From Acidobacteriota bacterium (GTDB taxonomy: Bacteria > Acidobacteriota > Vicinamibacteria > Vicinamibacterales > UBA8438), in assembly GCA_011523485.1 (NCBI GenBank), contig WTGR01000152.1, positions 1 to 5,405 of the forward strand: DNA of 5,405 nucleotides, in the 5' to 3' direction. Shown one piece after another: positions 1 to 5,405 of this stretch. Both the position numbers and the translations under genes were made by a program. The number at the start of each line of letters is the position of its first letter. The first letter of the stretch is position 1. The notes under the pieces were generated by a model that saw nothing but the letters and a program-made list of their open reading frames with translations, had not been told where the DNA came from and did not search any database.

Positions 1-549
1 GCCGCGCCGCCTGGTAGTCGGACTCCATCTGCGCGATCATCTCCTTGACGAGCTGGTGCTGGCCGATCGGCACGCCGAACGTCTTCCGATCCCGGGCGTA
101 CGCCACGCTCGCGTCCCGGCACGCCCGGATCAGGCCGGTTGCGCCCGCCGACACGCTCAGGCGTCCCTGGTCGAGCGCGAACATGGCGATCTTGAAGCCC
201 TCGCCCTCGCGGCCGAGCAGGTTCTCCTCGGGCACCTCCACCTCGTCCATCTTGAAGTAGCCCGTGTTGCCCGCGAGAATTCCCCACTTCTCGGTCAGCG
301 TGCCGCTGGAGAAGCCCGGAAAGCTCCGCTCCACGAGAAACGCGCTGATGCCGGAGACGTCGCGCTTCTGCTTCTTCTCCAGGTCGCTGTAGGCGAACAC
401 CAGGAAGTGATCCGCCACGTCGGCCAGCGAGATCCACATCTTCTCGCCCGTGAGCACGTAGCGGTCGCCGCTCTTGACGGCCACCGACTGCATCCCGCGG
501 ACGTCGCTGCCCGCCCCCGGCTCGGTGAGCCCGTAGCTGGCGATCTTCC
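1..549 (-). pseudogene. Acyl-CoA dehydrogenase, remaining part in the original frame, runs off the left edge
   Basis: Read in the native frame, the second copy of the duplicated segment (549-269) again encodes IASYGLTEPGAGSD through EKWGILAG. It then continues without a stop through bases 268-1 as NTGYFKMDEVEVPEENLLG, then GEGFKIAMFALDQGR, then RKTFGVPIGQHQLVKEMIAQ. These are typical acyl-CoA dehydrogenase sequences: the end of the beta domain and the start of the C-terminal four-helix domain. About 89 residues lie beyond the duplication. Roughly 80 more, with the expected catalytic glutamate, should be outside the window. Removing one 281-base unit restores one continuous gene of normal family layout. 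This piece has no proper start of its own; an internal ATG at 493-491 exists, but translation from it is speculative. Confidence 0.8.
269..549. repeat. Tandem duplication, copy 1 (281 bp)
   Basis: This is the left copy of an exact direct repeat with a period of 281 bases. I compared it base by base with 550-830 and saw no difference. The match begins at 269, as base 268 (t) differs from base 549 (c). It lies wholly inside the acyl-CoA dehydrogenase gene and is the distal copy relative to that gene's direction. Confidence 0.95.
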
Positions 550-1185
550 GCCCGCGAGAATTCCCCACTTCTCGGTCAGCGTGCCGCTGGAGAAGCCCGG
601 AAAGCTCCGCTCCACGAGAAACGCGCTGATGCCGGAGACGTCGCGCTTCTGCTTCTTCTCCAGGTCGCTGTAGGCGAACACCAGGAAGTGATCCGCCACG
701 TCGGCCAGCGAGATCCACATCTTCTCGCCCGTGAGCACGTAGCGGTCGCCGCTCTTGACGGCCACCGACTGCATCCCGCGGACGTCGCTGCCCGCCCCCG
801 GCTCGGTGAGCCCGTAGCTGGCGATCTTCCGCCCCTGGGCCTGCGGAAGGAGGTAACGCCGCTTCTGATCCTCGGTGCCCCAGGTCAACACGGTCAGCGA
901 GTTCAGGGCGAGGTGCACGGACAGGATCACGCGCAACGACGTATCGACGTACTCGGTCTCCTCGCACGCCAGACCGTAGCTGAGGTAGTCCATTCCGGCG
1001 CCGCCGTACTCGCGCGGCACGCACATGCCCAACAGCCCCAGGTCCGCCATCTGCGTGAGGATGGCGGGATCGAATCGATGCTGGCGATCCAGCTCGCGGA
1101 TCCGGGGCGCCACCTCGCGGCCGGCCCATTCGCGCACGGACTGCTCCAGCAGCCGCTGTTCCTCGGTCAACTCAAGATCGAACAT
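295..1185 (-). CDS. Acyl-CoA dehydrogenase, N-terminal part, frame broken by an internal duplication
   Basis: This is a flavoprotein of the acyl-CoA dehydrogenase family, which oxidises acyl-CoA thioesters to 2-enoyl-CoA with FAD and passes electrons to electron-transfer flavoprotein. Residues 1-120 form the alpha-helical N-terminal domain (start MFDLELTEEQRLLEQSVREW). Residues 124-134 (YGLTEPGAGSD) are the family signature at the start of the middle beta domain, and KMWIS near 155-159 is also typical. Residues 1-212 read normally. From 213 on, 84 residues are out-of-frame translation of a repeated segment, ending at a TGA at 295-297. The product would lack the C-terminal helical domain, where the catalytic glutamate normally lies, so it should be inactive. 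The ATG at 1185 follows AAGGA at a spacing of five bases. It is 78 bases downstream of the SAM hydrolase gene on the same strand. The substrate cannot be assigned. Confidence 0.85.
   Translation of the reverse strand: MFDLELTEEQRLLEQSVREWAGREVAPRIRELDRQHRFDPAILTQMADLGLLGMCVPREYGGAGMDYLSYGLACEETEYVDTSLRVILSVHLALNSLTVLTWGTEDQKRRYLLPQAQGRKIASYGLTEPGAGSDVRGMQSVAVKSGDRYVLTGEKMWISLADVADHFLVFAYSDLEKKQKRDVSGISAFLVERSFPGFSSGTLTEKWGILAGGRSPATGSPSRGRAATSAGCSRWPSRAATATCSRARRCGSRWPTWRITSWCSPTATWRRSRSATSPASARFSWSGAFRASPAAR
550..834. repeat. Tandem duplication, copy 2 (281 bp plus GCCC)
   Basis: This is the right copy, directly abutting copy 1. Identity runs through base 834 and stops at 835 (c, against g at 554), giving 285 identical bases at an offset of 281. 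GCCC occurs at 269-272, 550-553 and 831-834. The joint therefore lies in a four-base microhomology, as expected of replication slippage, unequal exchange or an assembly loop. No inverted ends or transposase accompany it, so it is not an insertion sequence. Confidence 0.95.
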
Positions 1186-1263
1186 CTGCGTCCTTTTCCC
1201 TCTTCGTGCCCGTCCCTTGCGATTTCGTGCTCGCAGCCCCCCGCCCGGGCTCGCACGGCGCCG

Positions 1264-2055
1264 TCACGGACGGCTGACGATCACCCGCGCCCCGCGTTCG
1301 ACCGACAGGCGCACGGCGGCGCTGGCCGAGTTCGCCGCGAATTCGAGGCAATCCGTGCTTCCGAAGAGCGCACACACCTCGTCCGGGCCGATGTCCGCGT
1401 AGGTCTCGACCAGACGGCCGATGTCCTCGCCGCCCACCTCGATGCGGATGGCGCCGCCCCGACAGAGAACGTCGAACGCCCGCCGGCCTATGTTGGTGAT
1501 GAGGTTGCCGAAGGCGTCGACCCGCAACACCTCGCCGGCGATTCGCCCGTCGCTCGTCTCCGGCGTCGGAATCCCGATGCTGGAGTAGTCGGTCAGCGGC
1601 CGGCCGAGCGCCGGCAACTGAACGCCCTTGGCGAGCCACGCCGCTCCGGGCGCAAAGCGGTCTCGCCCCTCGAACGTCCGGCTCACCGTCGGCCGGGCAT
1701 ACCTGCGCTCGGTAAGCTCGACCACGCGTTTCGGCGGCGTCTCCTGGAACACGGCCGTCAGGACACCATTGTCGGGCGCCACGAAGCGATAGTCTCCCGC
1801 CTCGGCGGCCAACCCGCGGCGACTCGAGCCGACCCCCGGATCGACGACCACGAGAAACACCGTGCCGGCGGGAAAGTAGCGGTAGGCCGCCGCCAGCTCG
1901 AGACCGGCCGTCAGCACGTCGTGGGCCGGCACATCGTGCGAGATGTCGACGACGGCCGCCTCGGGACAGATCCCCAGAACGACCCCCTTCATCGCACCTA
2001 CGTAATGGTCTGTGGTGCCGAAATCGGTCAGCAGAGCGACAATCGGTCGGGCCAT
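1264..2055 (-). CDS. S-adenosyl-L-methionine hydrolase, adenosine-forming (DUF62 family)
   Basis: The 263-residue protein belongs to the SAM hydroxide adenosyltransferase family, related to fluorinase and chlorinase. Known members use water to split SAM into adenosine and methionine. Visible family motifs are LLTDFGTTDHYVGAMKG (residues 8-24), VVVDPGVGSSRRG (69-81, with Asp72 and Arg79), APDNGVL (93-99), TFEGRDRFAP (127-136) and DAFGNLITNI (180-189), covering both the N-terminal Rossmann-like domain and the C-terminal beta domain. The motif around 127-132 usually reads TFHGRD; here the His, part of the Asp-Arg-His triad described for the archaeal enzyme, is Glu129. I chose the ATG at 2055 because MARPIVALLTDFG is the normal family start and it lies 11 bases after the methyltransferase stop. 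A longer frame to 2169 would overlap that gene with non-family sequence. Family assignment is firm; hydrolase activity is inferred. Confidence 0.9.
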   Translation of the reverse strand: MARPIVALLTDFGTTDHYVGAMKGVVLGICPEAAVVDISHDVPAHDVLTAGLELAAAYRYFPAGTVFLVVVDPGVGSSRRGLAAEAGDYRFVAPDNGVLTAVFQETPPKRVVELTERRYARPTVSRTFEGRDRFAPGAAWLAKGVQLPALGRPLTDYSSIGIPTPETSDGRIAGEVLRVDAFGNLITNIGRRAFDVLCRGGAIRIEVGGEDIGRLVETYADIGPDEVCALFGSTDCLEFAANSASAAVRLSVERGARVIVSRP

Positions 2056-2066
2056 CCTGTGAAAAC

Positions 2067-2795
2067 TTAAGCATCGAGGCGCGCGCGCGACGCGACGCCC
2101 TTGCCGGTCGCCGTCGAGTGCGACGGCTTTCGAAACACCATCTCCTGCGCCCGCGTCGCAAGCAGGCATGCATCGACGATCGAGAGGTTCCGAAACGTCT
2201 CCGTCACCTCACGACTCGTCAGCACGCGCATCTGCCGCGACGCGCCGGCGTAGAACTGCCGCCGCAAGGTCGACCGGTCGACGATGCCGTAGGTGGCGTA
2301 GCCCGGCCGGGCGTTCCACTCGCCGCTGAAGCTCAACAGCAGAACGCCGTCCGGCCTCAGCACGCGAGTGAGCCTCTCGGCCAGGATCTGCCCCTCGACG
2401 GCCGTCAGGTGCTCGAGCGTGTCCCAGCACAGAATCGCGTCGACGGACTCGGGCTCCGCCCGGATCGTCTCCGCGACCCACTCTCCGCTCTGATCCCCGT
2501 CCCGTTCACCCGCGGACGACCGCTCGTCCAGATCCGCGAACAGGTCGACCACGACCAGCCGGCATGCGAACCTGGACGTGAAGAAGGCGACGTTGTCGCC
2601 GACGACGCGACCGAGATCGAGCAGCATCGGGGATTCCCGGCTGCGGAGCGCATCGAGCAGGATGCCGACCGCGCGCGTCGAGACAATCCGATCGGGAACG
2701 GAAAGCGTGGCGCCCATCTCGGGCGCGGGCCCGCCTCCGCCGGGCGAACCGGATCCCAAACGCGTGACAAGACCTGTCATCGACCGCGGGCGCAC
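2067..2795 (-). CDS. Class I SAM-dependent methyltransferase-like protein
   Basis: Numbered from the GTG at 2795, the 242-residue product has a Rossmann-type methyltransferase core. The first strand and SAM loop are LLDLGRVVGDN (58-68), strand 2 ends at the acidic Asp84 (VVVDLF), the strand 4 region is VDAILCWDTLEHL (118-130), and LRPDGVLLLSF (146-156) matches the Methyltransf_11-type pattern after motif III. The glycine loop is reduced: the usual GxGxG has only Gly62 and Gly66. The first 30 residues are Gly/Pro-rich and look disordered; the last 20 are basic and probably unstructured. The start is uncertain: the GTG at 2795 and the ATG at 2780 are both possible and neither has a good ribosome binding site. 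It lies 28 bases (or 43) after the bactofilin gene and 11 bases before the SAM hydrolase, so co-transcription is likely. The substrate is unknown. Confidence 0.75.
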   Translation of the reverse strand: MRPRSMTGLVTRLGSGSPGGGGPAPEMGATLSVPDRIVSTRAVGILLDALRSRESPMLLDLGRVVGDNVAFFTSRFACRLVVVDLFADLDERSSAGERDGDQSGEWVAETIRAEPESVDAILCWDTLEHLTAVEGQILAERLTRVLRPDGVLLLSFSGEWNARPGYATYGIVDRSTLRRQFYAGASRQMRVLTSREVTETFRNLSIVDACLLATRAQEMVFRKPSHSTATGKGVASRARLDA

Positions 2796-2823
2796 ATCCC
2801 CGTCACGTCTGCGGCGCAGACTC

Positions 2824-3417
2824 CTAGCGGCCCTGCCGCCCGCCGGCCGCGCGGCCCACCCTGGGCGGCGGCGCCTGGCCCGGCTGCGGCGGCGCCTGAA
2901 CGGGGGCGACCTGTCCCTTGGGCGCGGCGGGGGCCTTGCCGACGACCGACTCCCGCGGTTCCGCTTTCACGCTGTCGCGGCGCATGTCGACGCTGCCGCG
3001 AAAATGGGCGCCGTCGGCGATGGCGATGCGGGGCGCGGTGATGTCTCCGTCGACCGCACCGTTCTCGCGAATGCTCACCACGTCGACCGCCATGATCTTG
3101 CCGGTCACCCGACCGAGTATGTCGACCGACTTGGCGAACAGCATCTCGGCCTTGATCTTGCCGTTGGGACCCACGGTCAAGGCGTTGTCCCGCAACTCGA
3201 TCTTGCCTTCGAACTGCCCCTCGATCGTCAGGTTCTCGCTGCCGCTCAACTCGCCCTTGATGATCACGGACTTGCCGATGTTGACCACGTCCCGCGATGC
3301 CGGCCGTTCGGCGACGGGCGCGCGCCTCGAGGCGCCCGTGCTCGCGATGCCGGCCAAGGGATGTTCTTCTACGTCATTGCCGTCGTCCGGCGGGCGTACT
3401 TCGTCGCGTTTCCACAT
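2824..3417 (-). CDS. Bactofilin (polymer-forming cytoskeletal protein)
   Basis: The 197-residue protein has three parts. Residues 1-43 are charged and probably disordered. Residues 44-147 carry the bactofilin repeat (DUF583/PF04519), a right-handed beta-helix: VVNIGKSVIIKGELSGSENL, then IEGQFEGKIEL, VGPNGKIKAEMLFAKSVDIL, GRVTGKI, NGAVDGDI and GAHFRGSVDM. Residues 148-197 form a tail rich in Pro, Ala and Gln. Bactofilins self-assemble without nucleotides into filaments, often at the membrane, and act in cell shape, polarity or envelope synthesis. I chose the ATG at 3417 because AGAGGA stands six bases before it and the longer upstream frame is Arg/Pro-rich non-family sequence. It is the first gene of the leftward group, so its promoter should lie in the spacer shared with the cysteine desulfurase. 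Its particular cell-biological role cannot be read from the sequence. Confidence 0.92.
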   Translation of the reverse strand: MWKRDEVRPPDDGNDVEEHPLAGIASTGASRRAPVAERPASRDVVNIGKSVIIKGELSGSENLTIEGQFEGKIELRDNALTVGPNGKIKAEMLFAKSVDILGRVTGKIMAVDVVSIRENGAVDGDITAPRIAIADGAHFRGSVDMRRDSVKAEPRESVVGKAPAAPKGQVAPVQAPPQPGQAPPPRVGRAAGGRQGR

Positions 3418-3551
3418 GAAGCTTCCTCTGGTCGCTGGGCCACCACCGCGTGGCGAATCGGAGATCTTGAAATTCCCAATCAGTATACAGAATGGCGTCC
3501 GGACCTTGTCCAGGAGCCCGCGCGGTGCTCCGGGTGCTAGGATCGCTCCGA
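3418..3551. promoter_or_regulatory. Divergent intergenic region between the bactofilin and cysteine desulfurase genes
   Basis: This 134-base spacer is the only place where two genes start in opposite directions, so it must serve both groups. Its middle (about 3464-3494) is clearly more A+T-rich than the flanks, as expected for promoter DNA. It holds the bactofilin ribosome binding site (rc AGAGGA, 3424-3429) and AGGA (3539-3542) nine bases before the desulfurase GTG. I could not find a convincing sigma-70 promoter for the rightward direction. Confidence 0.6.
3482..3512 (-). promoter_or_regulatory. Possible sigma-70-type promoter for the bactofilin operon
   Basis: On the minus strand, TGGACA (rc of 3507-3512) resembles a -35 box and TATACT (rc of 3482-3487) a -10 box, separated by 19 bases, which is longer than the ideal 17. 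Transcription would start near 3475 and leave a leader of about 58 bases before the ATG at 3417. This is a pattern match only. Confidence 0.3.
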
Positions 3552-4721
3552 GTGCGCGCCTATCTGGACCACAACGCCACCACTCCGGTAGCCGCCGAGG
3601 TCGCCGACGCCATGCACGAGGCGGTCCGGGGCTGCTTCGGCAACGCGTCGAGCATCCACGCGTTCGGTCAGGCGGCCAAGGCGGCCCTCGACGACGCACG
3701 CTCGGCGGTGGCGGAGCTCCTCGGCGCGCGGCCCAACGACGTCATCTTCACCGGCAGCGGCACAGAAGCCGACAACCTGGCGATCCGCGGGGTGGCAGAG
3801 GCGTCGCCGGCGGCCGGACGCCGCCACCTCATCGCGTCCGCCATCGAGCACGAGGCGGTCCTCAACACGCTGAAGGCGCTGTCGAAGCGCGGCTGGACCT
3901 CGACGCTGCTGCCGGTCGGCGCCGCCGGCGTCGTCGAGCCGGCGGCGCTCGAGGCGGCCATCACCGACGACACCGCGCTCGTCTCCGTCATGCACGCGAA
4001 CAACGAGATCGGCACGTTGCAGCCGATCGCCGAGCTGGCCGGCATCGCGCACCGCCGCGGCGCCGTGTTCCACACCGACGCCGTGCAGACGGCCGGCAAG
4101 CTGCCGCTCGACGTGGGCGCCCTCGGTGTCGACCTGTTGTCGATCTCCGCGCACAAGTTCAATGGCCCTAAGGGTGTCGGTGCGCTCTGGATTCGGCGCG
4201 GGATGCGACTCGTGGCCCCCACGACCGGCGGGCGACAGGAACGGAACCGCCGGGCGGGAACCGAGAACGTACCGGCCATCGTCGGGCTCGGCGTGGCGGC
4301 GCGGCTGGCCGCCGCCAAGCTGTCGCGCGAAGCGGCGCGGCTGCGCACCCTGCGCGACCGCCTGGAATCCTCGCTGCTCGACCGCGTTCCGGACACGGCC
4401 GTGAACGGCGGCGGCGAGCGCGTCCCGAACACCACGAACATCAGCTTCCACGGCGTGGAGGCCGAGGCGCTGCTGATCGCGCTCGACCTGGAGGGCATCG
4501 CCGTCTCGACCGGCTCCGCCTGCTCGTCGGGGACGCTCGAGCCGTCGCACGTGCTCCGGGCGATGGGGCTGACCCCGCGGCGCGCGCAGAGCTCCATTCG
4601 CTTCAGCCTGGGCCTCGGAAACACGGACGACGAAATCGACCGGCTCGTCGGCGTCCTGCCCCCGCTCGTCGCCAGGCTCCGTGCGCTGTCGCGGGCCGGC
4701 GCGGCGCACGCCCCGGCCTGA
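3552..4721 (+). CDS. Cysteine desulfurase, NifS/IscS type
   Basis: This 389-residue pyridoxal-phosphate enzyme takes sulfur from L-cysteine, yielding alanine and an enzyme persulfide for Fe-S clusters, tRNA thiolation or other cofactors. Key residues are in place: YLDHNATTP (4-12), GSGTEADN (68-75), His100 in IEHEAV, HANNEIGT (148-155), Asp176 and Gln179 in HTDAVQTAGK, PLP-binding Lys202 in SAHKFNGPKG, RAGTEN (234-239), and catalytic Cys324 in TGSACSSGTLEPSHVL. The spacing of His100, Asp176, Gln179, Lys202 and Cys324 is the same as in E. coli IscS (all shifted by four). I chose the GTG at 3552 because AGGA lies nine bases upstream and MRAYLDHNATTP is the normal start; an ATG at 3492 in the same frame would add 20 atypical residues. 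No IscR, IscU or SufE gene is visible, and mnmA follows, which suggests a role in tRNA thiolation (inference). Confidence 0.94.
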   Translation: MRAYLDHNATTPVAAEVADAMHEAVRGCFGNASSIHAFGQAAKAALDDARSAVAELLGARPNDVIFTGSGTEADNLAIRGVAEASPAAGRRHLIASAIEHEAVLNTLKALSKRGWTSTLLPVGAAGVVEPAALEAAITDDTALVSVMHANNEIGTLQPIAELAGIAHRRGAVFHTDAVQTAGKLPLDVGALGVDLLSISAHKFNGPKGVGALWIRRGMRLVAPTTGGRQERNRRAGTENVPAIVGLGVAARLAAAKLSREAARLRTLRDRLESSLLDRVPDTAVNGGGERVPNTTNISFHGVEAEALLIALDLEGIAVSTGSACSSGTLEPSHVLRAMGLTPRRAQSSIRFSLGLGNTDDEIDRLVGVLPPLVARLRALSRAGAAHAPA

Positions 4722-4777
4722 ACGCCGCGGCTCGGCCCGTCCGGCCGGACCCGAATCTGTACACTGGAAACGAACCG

Positions 4778-5405
<628 letters not shown>

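Noticed and set aside
269..834. The duplicated segment as a mobile element or CRISPR-like array
   Set aside because: There are only two abutting copies, both plain dehydrogenase coding sequence, with no spacers, inverted ends or transposase.
1227..1256. A possible imperfect hairpin between the SAM hydrolase and dehydrogenase genes (GTGC/GCAC and AGCCC/GGGCT pairs)
   Set aside because: The stem is broken by an uneven internal loop and no T-run follows on either strand, so it is not supported as a terminator; such pairings are common in GC-rich spacers.
688..2070. A 460-codon open frame on the plus strand, antisense to the dehydrogenase and SAM hydrolase
   Set aside because: It has no family motifs, spans gene boundaries and the duplication, and is rich in Arg, Ala, His and Pro, as expected of an antisense shadow in GC-rich DNA. 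The opposite strand has clear protein families.
2578..4171. Plus-strand frames of 320 and 417 codons across the bactofilin and the divergent spacer
   Set aside because: They run through the promoter region and overlap bactofilin and desulfurase codons out of frame, with low-complexity His/Arg/Ala translations.
4739..4750. A perfect 12-base palindrome GTCCGGCCGGAC between the desulfurase and mnmA
   Set aside because: It has too little loop to make a useful hairpin, no T-run after it, and short GC palindromes like this arise easily by chance here. An operator role cannot be supported.

Overview
The window is about two-thirds G+C, densely coded, and holds no RNA gene, insertion sequence or CRISPR array that I can see. 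Gene content and style (a bactofilin followed by a small methyltransferase, a NifS-like cysteine desulfurase beside mnmA, GTG starts, long antisense shadow frames) fit a GC-rich soil or sediment bacterium. Acidobacteriota, for example Vicinamibacteria, is my best guess, but it rests on protein style only and is weak.

Layout: two divergent gene groups face away from a spacer at 3418-3551. Leftward (minus strand), in transcription order, are a bactofilin (2824-3417), a class I SAM-dependent methyltransferase-like protein (2067-2795), a DUF62-family SAM hydrolase (1264-2055) and an acyl-CoA dehydrogenase (from 1185 off the left edge). Gaps are 28, 11 and 78 bases, so the first three look like one operon and the fourth may belong to it. 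Rightward (plus strand) are a NifS/IscS-type cysteine desulfurase (3552-4721) and, 56 bases on, mnmA (4778 off the right edge). Together these two form a plausible sulfur relay for 2-thiolation of tRNA wobble uridine: the desulfurase makes a persulfide from cysteine and MnmA puts the sulfur on U34.

The most striking feature is a perfect tandem duplication inside the acyl-CoA dehydrogenase. A 281-base unit (269-549) is repeated exactly at 550-830, with the joint at a GCCC shared by both ends. Because 281 is not a multiple of three, the reading frame breaks: the protein is correct to about residue 212, then runs out of frame to a stop at 295-297, while the rest of the gene (1-268) stays intact in the original frame. 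This is either a very recent mutation or an assembly error.

Smaller points are a SAM hydrolase with Glu where I expect the family's active-site His, an MnmA of the Cys-x-x-Cys type, and a methyltransferase with a reduced SAM-binding glycine motif. I found no clear evidence of a wholly new biological system; the rest is ordinary chromosomal housekeeping content.
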